Positions 24,662 through 38,000 of a stretch of DNA of 64,000 bases are shown piece after piece. Both the position numbers and the translations under genes were made by a program. The stretch lies in the NCBI GenBank assembly GCA_014549065.1, contig JACDOX010000012.1, forward strand, positions 9,247,413 to 9,311,412, written 5' to 3'. The DNA comes from Cardinalis cardinalis. Taxonomy: Eukaryota; Chordata; Aves; Passeriformes; Cardinalidae. Each line of letters begins with the position of its first letter. The first letter of the stretch is position 1. Below the pieces are notes generated by a model. The model was not told where the DNA came from. It made no database searches and saw only the letters and a list, made by a program, of their open reading frames with translations.

Positions 24662-27600
24662 ACATACACAAAATTTTCTGGGGTTTCATGACATTTTTGT
24701 TAGCCCTCACCCTAACATCTCTCTTTCCCTTTTCCCATGCTGCTGCCTGATTTCTCTCAGCACAGCTGCGAGGGCTGGCAGAGGGATCTGGCTGGAAAAG
24801 AGGAATTTTTCTTCCCTGGTTGGGATCTGACTGCCAGGGGACAGGAGAGCCCTAGAGCAGCCTGTGTGATGAGCAGAGAGCAGCTGGTCAGAAAGGCTGA
24901 CAGTGGGGGAACATCTGAAACCAGAAGTTCAGCCCTAATCACTGTTTCAGAGTGATGTTTCTTTCCTGTGATTTATAATCTGGAAAGACTCTGCTGATCT
25001 TAAACAAAGACTGGCATATATTTAGTGNTTTTTTGATCACAGGTTGCTATTTGAATCTATTTTATGTCCCGGAATANTTTTAAAATTTTTTATTAATTAT
25101 CTTTCATTAAAGATCTTTTATTTAGCTTTAAGAAAGTGTTTAAAATGTCAGCACAGAGAAGAAAAAATAAAAAAGAAAGAATGGTTAAAGGCTTTTAGCT
25201 ACTAAATATTTAAATATGATTTCACTAAAAAAAGGTCATGTTTCCATTTTGGTAAAAAGTGCCTGAAAATAAAAGCCAGGTGGTGTGCTGAGAAAGATAT
25301 TCATACTGAATTTTACTTCTTTCATTATGACTGAAATNCAATTATATCTATAGGTAAGCGAAGTATGAAAAATTGTTATTTTAATGAGCAAGTGAGATCA
25401 CTTATATGAGAAGACACATGAATCACTGTCTGGATCCATCTGGTGGACTCAGTCATTCCCTCCAAGTATGATAAAGATGTTAAATGTATATGTCCTATTG
25501 AATTAATATGAATAACCAGTTTCATCCTAATACACAGATAAAATATATTAATAGTCTATTAGATTTGCTAAGATTGGAAACAGGGTTTGCCTATTGGACT
25601 GAAGCATCTTTCATATGCAACTATAATGTGAAATCAAACCAGCATTAATAAAGCTGAAGTTTTCAGCAACTTTGAAAATAGGGCCATATTTTCCTAAAGA
25701 TGCCTCATCTCTGATCTCATGTTCACTGCCATGTTCAGTCCATCATAAAAAGGACTCCTTGTTTATAGCTATTAATATGAGGATCCACAAAGTCCCCTAT
25801 TTTCTTGGGACTCTTCTCTTTTACATATTCACACTAGTTTGAAAGCAGTTTCAGCCAGGCTGGAAAACTGCTAAAGTCAATGGACTTTCTTCATTGCCAG
25901 AATTTCCCCCCTCTGTTATTAACAATATACAGTAGCCACGTAAGCTTTCATGAATGGGGAGGACTCTGTCAAAGCAGCTTTCAGAGCACACAGATGCAGC
26001 TGCAATATGCCCTTGCTAGGGCCACGTCATCCTTGNATAAGCACAGGAAAGGGCTGCTGCCAGCACAAATCCATCATTGCAAAGAGCCCCAGGAGCCACA
26101 GAGAGCCCAGCTCTGTCCCCTGCTGCTGAGACAGTCTTTATCTTGANCCATGCCCTTGACCACTGTGTCTTCTTCTTCCTCAGCTTGTCAAGGCCTGGCA
26201 TGCCTGGCTCCACTGCTTTATCCCTGGTGTTCCCTGCACTGAGCTCTGAACCCTCTGCTTGGCCNTGCTCTGCCTTGTCCCCACAGACCTCACCAGGCTG
26301 TTTTGTGCTCCCTGTTTCTGGTGGCCCTAAACTCACGTCCTTCTTATACTCCTGGTGTACAGGACAACAGATGGTTTTCAGTGTCCTAATCATATCATGG
26401 AATTTCTATACTCAGTAAAATATTTTCAGTAAAATAATTTCCTATATTCAGTAAAATACATTTTATCCAACACTGGCCTGGTGACTAACTGAAGCTACTG
26501 AAGCTAAAAGCAAGCTAAAGTTTANGAGAATGGGAAAGGGCACTGGGTAATCAGTGCAGTCTGTTACTGGCTCATTACTTGCTCAGATCACCCTGAGACA
26601 GAGATGCCGCAGTTACTGCAGAGAGTTCCCACATGCAGAAGCTGGGCATTCTTTGCCAGCCTATAAAGATCCTAATATAAATATTCATATCTGCCCTCCT
26701 TTGGGTCTCTCTTGCAGAGTAAGCACTGATTGCTTTGCACCACACAGGAGTATCTCCAACAGATACCAATCTTTTATCAATTACCTCACTGGAATGTTTT
26801 CACATGAATACTGCAGTGTGAAATACCATTGCCTCTATAATTGTGCACTAAGGAAAANCTATTGCTCATCTGTCTTTCCTGAAGCCAGCAGGAGAGCAGT
26901 GCTCATTTCAGTGGGATTATGTCAGCTGACCCTGCTGAAAACCTGGTGGTGTGATTATTTTATGTGGCCAGAATAAACTGAATGAGTAANTGTGGTATTA
27001 GAAAGATGTGAAGATGCACACTAATAGTTTAAATGTTTGAGAAGATGATCCTTGAGGATCCTTCAAAGGTGGTATTCTATAAGAGTATTGGTATTTTATG
27101 ATTTACCACTATTATATCTCCATATTAACTACAAGGAAATTAATAACTTTTGTGTTTTACATGTGAAAGGCCTTCTGTGTTAAGGATGATTTATTTTTTC
27201 TCTTCAACGCTCCTGGGATTCCTGAACAGCTGTCAGCTGTACCAGAGCAGAAGAACATGTCTATTAACACACTGTCAAGCAGAAATTGCATCATACACTG
27301 CTGCATCTGTTAATTGCATTAGTCAGTATTTACAATTCAAATAATATAAGCATTCAAAAGGGTGTTGTTAATATGTGGCAAAATTTCATTTCTTCATTTT
27401 TATTTCAAAATATAAATTTGGTCTTAGTTTAGTTCAATGACTATATTGTTACCTAAATGGAAAACACCTACAATTCCAATTTAGTTTTATGATTTATTTA
27501 AGAAAATAATACCAGTCAAATACAATGCTAAGGATACTCTCAAGCAGTTCTTACAGACCAGATGGAATACAGTCATGGATTAGAGTACTATTTGAATAAA

Positions 27601-28230
27601 CAGCTGCTCATGGCCCAGGTTTACCCTTGTGATCTGTCATTTCTGTTTCAATGAGGCTGGCTATCACAAATGCACTGAAAGCTGTAACATATAATATACA
27701 ACAATGTTATTTATGCTGTTATTTAATCAGTACAGATGCCTGTATATCCATGACAGATACNGTGATGCCACATGACTACTTTATACTTTTTCTTCTCAAA
27801 CCACATGAATAGAGAAATATTTCTCTAGACTTTGTCCTTAACCTTCATCATTGATGAAGGAAGAGAAAAAACACTGTCCCTCAGTNGACTAGTTGGTGCT
27901 TGAAGCTTCAAACTTTGGCTAAGTTTGAAGAATGCAATCTTGAAAGTGGCCACATTCCTAAAAGATCATGGACAATACATAAAGACATCCTGCTTGCATC
28001 CTGCAGCTTAATGTGTTTCCTCTAGTGACTGAATTCTCTGGATGATCAAAAAATCTGTCTTGGGAGATGGCCGGACTGTCTCTGGTTAGTTTTTGTGCTG
28101 TGAAACTTGGTTGTTTTATTATTAACAAAACAAGTTANGCTATATGAGAAGAAAAGGATCAATCAAATATTTTTAATTAAACTCTTGCATTCAAAGATTC
28201 TATGCTACTATTAAGCTAAATTGNAGCTTT

Positions 28231-28430
28231 ATACAATCATAGAACAGTCCAGGTTGGAGGTGAAGTTCAAGGATTATCTGGTCCAACATTTTGTGGGAAA
28301 GGAAGCCTCGATGAGATTATCTAGCATTGTGTCCAGCTGCAATTTGAAATTGCATCCAAACAACATTTCCATCCAGTTCAGTTTTTAAAACCATGGAAGA
28401 AGGTTAGTTCTCACTATTCTCACAACCTTC
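28231..28430 (-). mobile_element. CR1 LINE 3' end fragment, minus strand
   Basis: It begins with the complement of a CR1 tail (ATCATAGAACAGTCCAGGTT) and continues with phrases such as GGTCCAAC and GAAATTGCATCC, typical of CR1 3' regions read in reverse. The inner boundary near 28430 is approximate. Confidence 0.75.
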
Positions 28431-28499
28431 TATTAATTTAAATGGAGTCAGGATCACCTCCTGAGAACCAGCACTCCATCATTAGGTGTTTAGCAAGTG

Positions 28500-28672
28500 G
28501 TAAACATCTCCTTCTTTGGGAGGAGATGGAGTCACTGTCTCTGAAGTGTCCAAGANGCATCTGAATGTAGCACTTGGGACAGGTTAAGGGGTGACTATGG
28601 TATGCTGAGTTGATGGTGGGACTAGATTATTTTAAAGCTCTAGTCCAACCTTGATGATTNTGTGATTCTTTT
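28500..28672 (+). mobile_element. CR1 LINE 3' end fragment, plus strand
   Basis: The phrases GAAGTGTCCAAGA, GTAGCACTTGGGAC and finally TAGTCCAACCTTGATGATT..TGTGATTC match the 3' end of a CR1 subfamily. It ends near 28672. It faces away from the neighbouring minus-strand fragment, so the two 3' ends point outward. Confidence 0.8.
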
Positions 28673-31600
28673 AATTCAAATTTACCATTGGAGGTTCTGA
28701 TTAATCATGTTTTCATTGAGGAATGTATATCCCAGCTGACAATACTCTGAATGCCATTGCACACGAATCACATTGTGATTTCTGAACAGCTCTAACTATA
28801 GAAATTACTTAGGCTTACTCTTGAAAATTCCCTGTGGACAGCAAACTAACAATTTATCACTTTGGTAGTTACCTTCCTGTGCACTTGAATAGGAAATNTG
28901 TGCTGCCAATTAGTCAGTTTAATAATGTTTGTCAAGACCCACTCATAAGCAATTGTGCAATAAAAACTCTTAATTATGTTTTATAAAGTTTCAGTGTGAG
29001 AATTGGATGAAAATCCTTTTGTTATAATTNAGAGTGGGGAGAGAGTAGAGCAGGATCATAGCCTGACCTTTGTACATTGCAGANAAAGCTGTGCCACCAA
29101 GGAAGTACTCAAAAGGATTGTAAATAACAAAAGAGNAGACAGGCTTAGCCCAGAGAGTGGTTAAGAAATGAGGCACTCCCTCCTAAAATAAAAGAAGAAA
29201 TTTGAGGAAGCCAGACCTCTCTGACTTTGAGCCTCATTAGTGGTTGTAGACATCAAAGACGCTCCACACCTAACTAAATCTGCACAGCTACAGGTGATGG
29301 GAGTTTTAACCAGAGCACCAANGGGAATTAGACCATGTACAGTGTGATGTTTAATTAAACTTAATANTTCATTTTCCTGCGTAAAATGCTATGTTAGGTG
29401 TCTTCAGTTTGGTTTTTTTTTAAAGTAACACTGAAAATGTTAAACTGTGTGAAAATATCTGTAATAATGTATCCAGAGGTGCTGTAGATTGAGGTCATTT
29501 TCCTCACCTGTTGTTAAACAGGAGAAACAGCACTTTTACCCAGGATTCGTCCAGTGGTTGTTGAGCCTCACCATAGAACATCAGAAATTGGTGAGGCAGA
29601 GGTGGAAATATCTTGCTGTTTCTTTCTCTACTGTGTATGAAGTGGAGACAGATACNAAAACCTATATTAGGAGCTGTAGAGGTCTGAAGGAGGATTGACT
29701 GCCTTCCTATAGTAGTCTCACTACTCTCTGCTTCCAATGTTTGAAGTCATTACAGATAAATTAAGGGAATTTAATTTATTGCAGGAATACACAAAGATTT
29801 CTAAGGACTGGATATTTATTCGGTGTCAGAAACTGCATCATTTTCAGATTATGCTATCCCTTTACACAGCCTGTGAGTGTCATTTGGAAGATTCTGGAAA
29901 GAGGAGAAATATAATTTAAAAAGTTATCTGAAAAACTACTGTTTAAATTATTATATTGAATTATATATAGTGTGAATACTGTTACTTTGGTTCCCCCAAT
30001 TTGGACTTGACATTTCTTTCTCTCCAAATAAATTTCATGGGAAGACTTGTAATTTTACAGTCAAAATTTTATCCAAGTGTTTTCAGAAAGGCTTAATGAA
30101 GGAGAAGCAGTGGTATATGGACATAAATGGAATTTAATCCATTTTAACATGTCTCTCAACTTATGCAATGGACAAAATATTTCCAGCATTCCAAAATTTC
30201 TATTATAAATTTTCAGTAACCGTGGAAGAAACGTAGTGAACACAAAACTTTTCTGCACTAAAGAGAAGGGATAGTGGCTGCTCATTTCCAGGTGGTCCTG
30301 AACTGAATACTTTGATTCCTTTTCACCTCTAGAAACAGCTTGCAAAAATTGAACCTTACCCTTATAGTTTGGGAAATTAAAATCTCTCCAGAAATTCCAG
30401 GTGAGGCAAGAGGCTCACTGTGCTGAGAAAAGTCTAATGTAAATATTATACAGACAACTGAGAAAGCATATTTAAACGTTTTCTGAAAGCTACTTCACCT
30501 TCAGTGTAGACTTAATTTTTTTTTAAATAAAAATATCTAAATGAAGGTTTGAGGGGATAAGGCCAATGTTACTAATGCTGTTTCTGTGTTCCAGTTTCAG
30601 GTAGGAAAAGCTGCTCTGTGAGCTGCAGAGCAAATGTTTAGATCTAATGACTACCTCATGTGTGGTTTACTCTCTGCAGTACTTCATATTTAGGAGACAG
30701 GAGAATGACCATTAGGGTAACCAGTACGCCTTTTAGACACTTGGGTAGAACCCCATTCTTTCCCTAAAACAACTGGTACCTGTAAAGAGGTGTAGCCTAA
30801 TCTGTAATTCACAAGGGAGGAAAGAATAGGTCTCTCTTATCACCACCATCAAAGTGCTCCAAAGAGGTAAACTCACCTGTTCCTTAGGGTGCCAGGTCTG
30901 AAACAGACTCCATCCTGCTAAAGTGACAGGCCTGGAAGCAGGGGCTTTCACCATCAGGGAAAGGAGAGACCCCAGCACTGTGCAGGCTGGAGCTGGTGCT
31001 CAGCAAATCCTCCAGGATGAAAGGAACTCTCAGCAAACCATCCTGTGANAACATGGACCATTAGAAAAATGCAGTTTGTCATTGCTTGCCTCTTCTTGGC
31101 AAGGGTTCTCTTGGTGGGTTTTGATTAAAAATTGAGTGAAACTCTGGTTTTTGTACTCCCCACATATATTTTANATCAAGTGAATCTATTTTTGTGGCAA
31201 CTGGAAACAACTCATTTTTAGAGCTATGGGATATAAAAGTACGTGAGTCATATTTCTACAGAAATTGCACAGTCCTGTGCAGTTGAATAACTATTATCAA
31301 GTCTGTTATAAAGTGTACGATAAACTATTACAAAATCTAGATGGAATAACTGTCTCCTGAGAATGAAATTTAATTAAGTACGTGGAGACAATTTGAACTG
31401 GTGGATCTTAAAATGAAATTAAAACTAATTATGAAATATTCACACAGAGTTTTGGATAAATTGAAAANAGAAAATTTAATTGACAAAAAGTAAATCAAGG
31501 GAATGTCATGGGAACACATATTGTTAAATAAAAACCAAAGACAATTAGAATCTTCCGAGGTAGAAGAGAATTAACATAACATCGACAATGTCATANTTAC

Positions 31601-33359
31601 ATAATTACATAAAAACTGTAAATGCCTGTAAAGTATTTCAGTAATTGAAACATCCAAGTTTTTTTGAAACTGAAGATATGCTGGGATGGCTTAAGCCAGA
31701 TTCTTTAAAGAAATATTGACCTAATGGTTTTTTTGCACAGCATATTTTGAGTTCTGACTTACAATGCCTTAAAGAAAGGGGTTTTCAAGATGTTTTAGAG
31801 AGCTTTGAACCTGCACCATTTCAAAGTGGTGCACCTCAGAACTGTGCCACAGCAATTGCCACTCCTCACAGCATTGATCTTCTATAAGAATTTTGTGTTT
31901 ATCTGTCTCCTCAAGGTGGAAATATTTTAAAATTCATTCTAGGAACAATAGTGCTTCTCTCTTCAGCTATGCCAAAGCAAAGTGGGTTTGGGCTGCAATC
32001 CCAGATAGCCAAGACATTGTAGTGTAAAATGTACTGCAGAGCAATGTGTGTCTGAGAGCTAACTCGAGAGGAAGAGTAAATTTCTTAGGATTTAGGTGAA
32101 ATGTCACACCTAAACTAGTACACGTAACAGAGGTTTAGTCAGAAAAATCAAACTCACCATTCAGACCATCTTGACACAAACACCAAATGCTTGGCTGTCC
32201 AAAAGTTGTCTAGATTAAATCACAGTAATAACTTGTGATTTGATTGTCTAAACATGGTGACCCATCATTAAGGTGTCCCACAGTATCCTGTCTAACCTCC
32301 TGCAGTATTTGTTGCAACAATTCTTGAGTCTCATGTAACTGCTCCTGTCACATCTGCCAGTAATGTACAGATATCCTAGAGACACCTTGGATACACAAGA
32401 GCAACTCAAATGGCACCAGATCCTTCTTATCAGGCATAAAATTCAACACCTGCAAGTTTACTGACACAGCAACATTTTCAAACCTAACACCAGGTGTGGG
32501 ATATGTGTATTTTGATCTCTTAATGTATTGACAAATCCCATGCAGTCTTGGTATAGCTCAGCTGGCTATGTGTAGGTGGCCATTAACATCTGAGGACCCA
32601 CTGGGTACCTGAGATGTCAATAAAAAGCTGCAGATATGACACAAGCTCTCTGAGAGGCCACCACATTTCCCAGGTGACACATAGCAGAGAAAGGTCTCAA
32701 GAGCCCAGATGCATCAGAGTCTTAGTGGTCTTGACTAGCCTCACCTGAGACCTCCACCCTCACCACGGGTGCAGAAGCATCATCCAGTGCAGATGTGAAG
32801 CTTTGTTCTCTGCCTCAGCTAAACTGGAGGGCTGTTTTCCAGCCCTGCCATAGCTTTGCCCTGCCTGACCTTGCAGCTGAGTCCTGCCCTAGAGAGGTAC
32901 ACTGGACACTGTGTCTGCTCTCTGCAGCTACATCAGATCCTTTTAGCAGTAGGTCACAAATGGCCTAAAAGCCTTTTTCAGGGGAAGCAAAAATATGAAT
33001 CCAAGGAGAATGTTTCCATGATGGTTGCTGTAAGAGTGCCTTCTCCCCATCTCTTGGAGTTCTGTCTGTCTGTGTTCAATGGCACCTCAGAGTCAGTTCA
33101 GCTCCATCATCAAGATGCTGACTTTTCAATACAATTCCATAATGAAAAATCTGTGTTGTGAGTTGTTCAAAAGAGTAGGTTGTTTCCAGCTGTCTCTGGA
33201 GCACTAGGGAATTTAAATGATAGCATTTTATCCAGACCTTATGTTTGACAATATCCTGTTTTCTATCTTCTCAGAAGGGAATAGTAAGATGTGGTTAATT
33301 CAATTCAAAATCTTCTAAACAAAGTCCATCAAATGATACGTGAAATCTTTTTTTGGTAT
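28673..33359. other. Intergenic, no gene seen
   Basis: AT-rich to about 32200, then more mixed. No CR1, LTR or exon was recognised. A box-A-like string at 32554-32565 is not accompanied by a B box. Confidence 0.5.
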
Positions 33360-34280
33360 AGCTCAAGAGGCCAGTGACACCCCCAATACACTTCTGCACC
33401 ACAGGAACATACCCTCAGGAGTGACACAGGAGACAGCGAATGGTCCTGTTTATTACAAGGGAGAGACAACTATAGGCCATCTTACACCACTTTTTTTTTT
33501 TTCCTCTTTAAATAGTTCTGCAGCAGAGAAAAATGTGGAGGATTATTTACAAGACAGGCTGTTGCAGCCCATTGACTCAGACCCTGTGCTACTGGCAGCT
33601 GAGAAAAGATGTGCAGCCAGCATTGAATCATCTGGTTGTGATTCTCTCCACTTGTATCCTGTCCAGCATGTTTTTGAAGCATGTCTTTGGTACAGCTGGC
33701 AGCGTGACTTCCACTGGATGCCCTTTCACAACCACAAAGATTGTAGAGGAACAGGCCTTTAGGCTCCAAAACTCAGAAATCTGTAGTAAAATCTTCACTA
33801 AATACCACTGCTTCTGTTCCTCAGAGCAAGCCTGGCCTGGCTGCTGAGTGTCCTTGCCCATTTTCTGGGATTCAGTAGCACACTGTGTGCTCTTTTAATG
33901 TTAGGATGCGATCCCTAAGTGCTCCCTTCTGGTGTCTCCTGGAAAAGGCTCCTTTCAGCCTGTCCATTTGGTTGTGCTTAGCTCCATTTTTCCATCTCAG
34001 CAAGTATCCTGCCACATGAAGGAGCACAGGTTTGGGAGCTGGGAATTCGGCATGGGTCAAGAGGGACAATAGTTTTTCATCGACACCCTCACAGATGTTC
34101 ATAATCTGGGTGACTCAGAGTCCTTCCTCCACAGCTGGGCCTGATGCCTGGTGCCATATGAGACCTTTTATCCAGGGGCATTGGCTAGCAGTTAGCTGTG
34201 CCTGGCTGCCTCACCAGTACTGCCAAGGGCTTCCAGTTTGTGGGGGTGCATGTGGACAAATGGCAGGTCCTTCCACTCCA
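33360..34280 (-). mobile_element. LTR-like block, minus strand (uncertain)
   Basis: On the minus strand there is a TATTTAAAG box at 33506-33515 and AATAAA at 33449-33454, about 55 bases apart. Pyrimidine-rich U5-like sequence follows down to about 33360. Upstream lies about 750 bases of moderately GC-rich sequence without recognisable protein motifs, although two open frames of about 100-140 codons occur by chance. This TATA, short R, poly(A) arrangement is typical of LTRs. No termini or target duplication were found. Confidence 0.35.
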
Positions 34281-34439
34281 GTCTTCTTTTTCTACTTTTA
34301 AGCATTATTCTCTATAGTAGAGAGAGTTCTGTCAGTCCTTTTATTAAGTTCCTTTTAATTTCTGCTGTAGAAGAATGGGTGAATAAATGACCACAAGGCA
34401 CTAACCTCTTTTGATTCANTATCAGTCAAAATGCTTCCC

Positions 34440-35000
34440 ACTGGTGCTGGTGTTTGTTAGAGCATGTGCTAAAGGCTCACCCCTTCCGTGCAGAGGGCCA
34501 TGGGGGCAGAGGGCAGTGGGAGAGTCCCAGGGTCCCAGTCAGAGACATGAGTGCAGCCCCAGCCCCCCAGTGCTGTCCCAGGAGCATCAACCCCACAAGT
34601 CAGGTGAGACCCAGCATTGTGACTCCCCAGAGATGTGGCTCTATGGGCCCTGCACAGACTGGTTGGGGGATTCCCTGTACTGGAGGATGGAATTCATTAG
34701 GGGATGCTGGGAGGAGCAATCTGAGGTTGTGCAAGAGGATATAAGGGGCCAGGGGCCTGTGAACAGTTTGTTGGTCAGTACATTTGTCTGGCCATGCCCT
34801 TAGCCCAGCCAGCTTGGTCTGTCCTGTTCATCTCATTAAACTCCAATATTCACTCCTTTCCTAGGTGTGTGTTCTCTGTGCTGTGTGTCTTTGGGATTTG
34901 AGTGCAGCACACTGGGGTTCAGACCATGGGCCAGAAGCATTTGTGTGTCTGTGGTGCCACAGCTGGGGAGATGAGAGCATGGCTGCCTGTATCAGCATGT
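34440..35000 (+). mobile_element. LTR-like block, plus strand (uncertain)
   Basis: A GC-rich stretch leads to a TATA box GATATAAGG at 34738-34746 and a polyadenylation signal ATTAAA at 34835-34840. A GT/TG-rich U5-like region follows (GTGTGTGTTCTCTG, then ...GTGTGTCTGTGGTGCC) to about 34985. The order fits U3-R-U5 of an endogenous retrovirus LTR on the plus strand. Exact ends and target duplications are not resolved. Open frames of 96-130 codons cover the GC-rich part but show no known domain. Confidence 0.4.
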
Positions 35001-38000
35001 GGCTGACAGCAAATATCAGGCTGCTGAGCTACATGGTGCATTCCCTTTTACCTGTAACAAGGCTTAGAGTGTAAAACAGTGAGGAACAAATGAATCAGGA
35101 GGAAATGCATTAGGTTCCTTGAGTTTGGAGGAGTTTTGGAGTTTCACTCACAGCAGTGAGCAGGGATAAGTCACTGGCAGGGAAGCTGAGCAGAGTGGTC
35201 AGCCAGACTTTGTAAACAAAGCGTTCTCATTCATAACTTTTGTTTATTGTTCTGATCAAGTTTAAGTCACTGAATCACAATTAAAAAATAAATTTAAAGT
35301 ATGGACAATGTAACAATTGACACCACCAATGCAGTTCCGNAACAGAGCAGGTGGTGTTTGTCCCCCTTCATTTCTTGTGTGCACTGCCAAGAAAGCTGAT
35401 TCAGGTCTCCCTTCAAGGAGGGAGGCCTGCCATGCTTGAATCAATTTGCTGCTTGAATGCCCTCAGAACTTCTCCTGGGGACCTCCCTAAATCCCTTCTA
35501 AGTGGCAGCTGGTGATTTGAACCTGGAGATTCCCTTCCTGCAGATGCTCTCAGATCTGTCAGGTCTCACCTTCTTGAATTCGCCACTGCACACTCAGCTG
35601 CCTTCTCACCAGGTCCCAGCCTCCAGGTTCCAGCATGAGGCTCCTTGGGTACTGGTGGGGGGAAAGTGGAGGAGACCCTGTGCAGGGGTAGGGTTTTGCT
35701 CTTCATAAAGGAGGAGCCTTGCCAGAGGGAACTTTCTTTAGCAACGACCTGTGTCCTGCTCCTGTCCCTTCCCCTGGCAAGCCCGCAGGCTGACCTACAG
35801 CAGTGCCTGGGGTGTCAGGCTGGGACCATCTGTCTCCTACATCTGGAGGTGACCTGGGTAACCTGGGTGTGGCAAATATGATCTGTGACTGAACCTTTTT
35901 TGATTTTTCTTTGTTTGGACCCCATTTTCACGGGCATCATTTTCATGGGCATCAACCTCACCATTCTGTTTAGAGCTCCAGAGAGTTTCGTATCTATTTT
36001 CTGTATTTCCCAGAAGTGCTGAAGCCTGTGTTCTTGTGCTTGGCTACCACCAGTGTGTGCTGTCATAGGTATATGGGACACCTGACAGACTGAAATGTAT
36101 CTGAAGACTGCAGCTGGNTCCCTCTTGCTTCATACTTCCTTCTTGATTTTCTTATGTAATGAGAGTGCCCTGAAAGTGAAAACCACTCAGCTCTTGATAA
36201 GGTGAATTAGAAGCTACAGTTAAAAAGGAACTTAAAATTAGCCCTTTAAAATTAGGTTTTAAGCTGAATGCTGATTTTCCAAAAACTTGTACAATTGAGA
36301 AAGCAGGTAGAGATATGGCCAGGTTAAACACTTCAGAGCTGCCTTTTACCCTCTTTGCCTAGCAAAATAATGCTAAGATGCACATTAAGGTATAATTTAT
36401 GAGACAATGGGTTGCATGCATTAAGGAAAGAAGCTCAAAGTTGCAGCTGTTTATTTATCTCTCACTTTAAGGCAAACAAGTGCACATAATTCATAATAGA
36501 AAGATAGAACACATTGCATTCTTATATGAAGAGTTCAATACACAATTCTGATTTCCTTAAATGCTTTTGATCTATTTGTGGGGTTTTTTTTTTGTTTGGA
36601 TCTTTAATTAGTTCACAATGACCTCAAGATCAGGTTAATTTTACTCTCCCTTATTTAAATTAAACTGTAAATAGAAGGATAAAGTGAATTAAGTATCTCC
36701 TTTTCAAACTATCTTTGAACATTTGCCTAATATTAATGATTCTTCGTTTTTATGCAAGATACTACAAAGAAATGCACATTGTAAGAGCTCAATAGGATCT
36801 ATTTTAAGAAAAGGAAAATAAACAGCAATGCCCCTCAAGACCCAAAGATTAACATACATCAGTGATACATTCAGATAAAAAGCCATAAACTCTTTTTTCA
36901 TAATTTAGGATATAGGAGTTTGTACCTCTTTTCCATGAACATAAGTCATTATTTCAGTATACTCACCTTCGGGATTATTGTTTTCTCTCTTAAATGGTTT
37001 CATCAGCAAATTTGATTATGTCTCCCATCTGGCATTTCTTACATAATGCTATGCCTTTGCTTTAGTGCACTCATTAAGGTAATTATAAATCAAAGTAATT
37101 TCTGAAAATAAACCTGCATGCAACTACTATGTTCCTAAAACTTTATTACTGTTTGTATCTATGGCACTGAAACTGTCAGGACGAAAGGTTCTTCACTGCT
37201 TGTTTTTTTCCCTGTTTGTTAAAATGCCCTTGCAACTTGTTATTTCAGGCTTGTTGCTCAGGCTTGTTTAGGAACGAAAAATAACAAGGTCTCCTAAATG
37301 GATTGAAAGGTACTGAAAATACCCTACAATCCTTTTGAAAGCAAAAAAGGCTTTTAAAATCAAAGAAGTGACTGCATCCAGCTGTGAGATTTTCTACAGT
37401 CAGCACCTAGAGAGCCCATGACAGACAAGATAGCTATGTCAATAGTTCAGAATTTCTTCAGTGGTTTTATCCAGTCTTATTCCCACAGTTTAATGAACAG
37501 CTTCATCCTTCATCTCATCCAAGTTTCCAGTTGGTAGTTTATGATCTTAAATCTGAAAAATCTTAAATCATCCATGTTAGTTTTTCCAGATAAAGTGTCC
37601 TGTAAAGGGATTGTGTGGTACACTAGCTGTTGGATAGATGACAAAGGGAAATCCAGAGAAAACAATTCCCTCTGGAAAAAAGACCCAGTTTTGTCTAATT
37701 TTTTTCAAATCTGCCTTTCAAAATGTGCCTTCACAATTTTCTCTATCAAATATTGCCATACTTTCAGATTCGAGACATTATCTTATTCTCTTCAATCTAT
37801 TTCAGTTGACTTATTTTTATTTTTTTCCTTCTGCCTTATTTTGCCTGTTTTCCTTTCTCCCATTCTAATTTCCCATATGTCTTTTGCTCTCTCCAGAACA
37901 GTAGCTCATTATGTACTCTTTAATCTTCCTTATATTCCTCCTCTATTTCCCTTATCCCTTTTCATTGTAGCCATCACTGTTACCATGATCTTTTGCCTCA

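Larger units (their letters stand above)
22207..28230. other. Intergenic, no gene seen
   Basis: Mostly AT-rich. It holds an A-rich tract (23166-23210), a perfect short palindrome (24638-24661) and a GC-rich block at about 25960-26390. Open frames over that block (113 and 125 codons, on opposite strands) have no recognised domain. The block may be an old LTR. Confidence 0.5.

Noticed and set aside
32554..32565. tRNA A-box-like string TAGCTCAGCTGG
   Set aside because: There is no B box (GGTTCGANTCC) at the proper distance and no cloverleaf can be drawn, so it is neither a tRNA gene nor a recognised SINE.
33340..33762. 140-codon plus-strand open frame
   Set aside because: It overlaps open frames on both strands within a likely LTR and has no recognised domain or splice signals.
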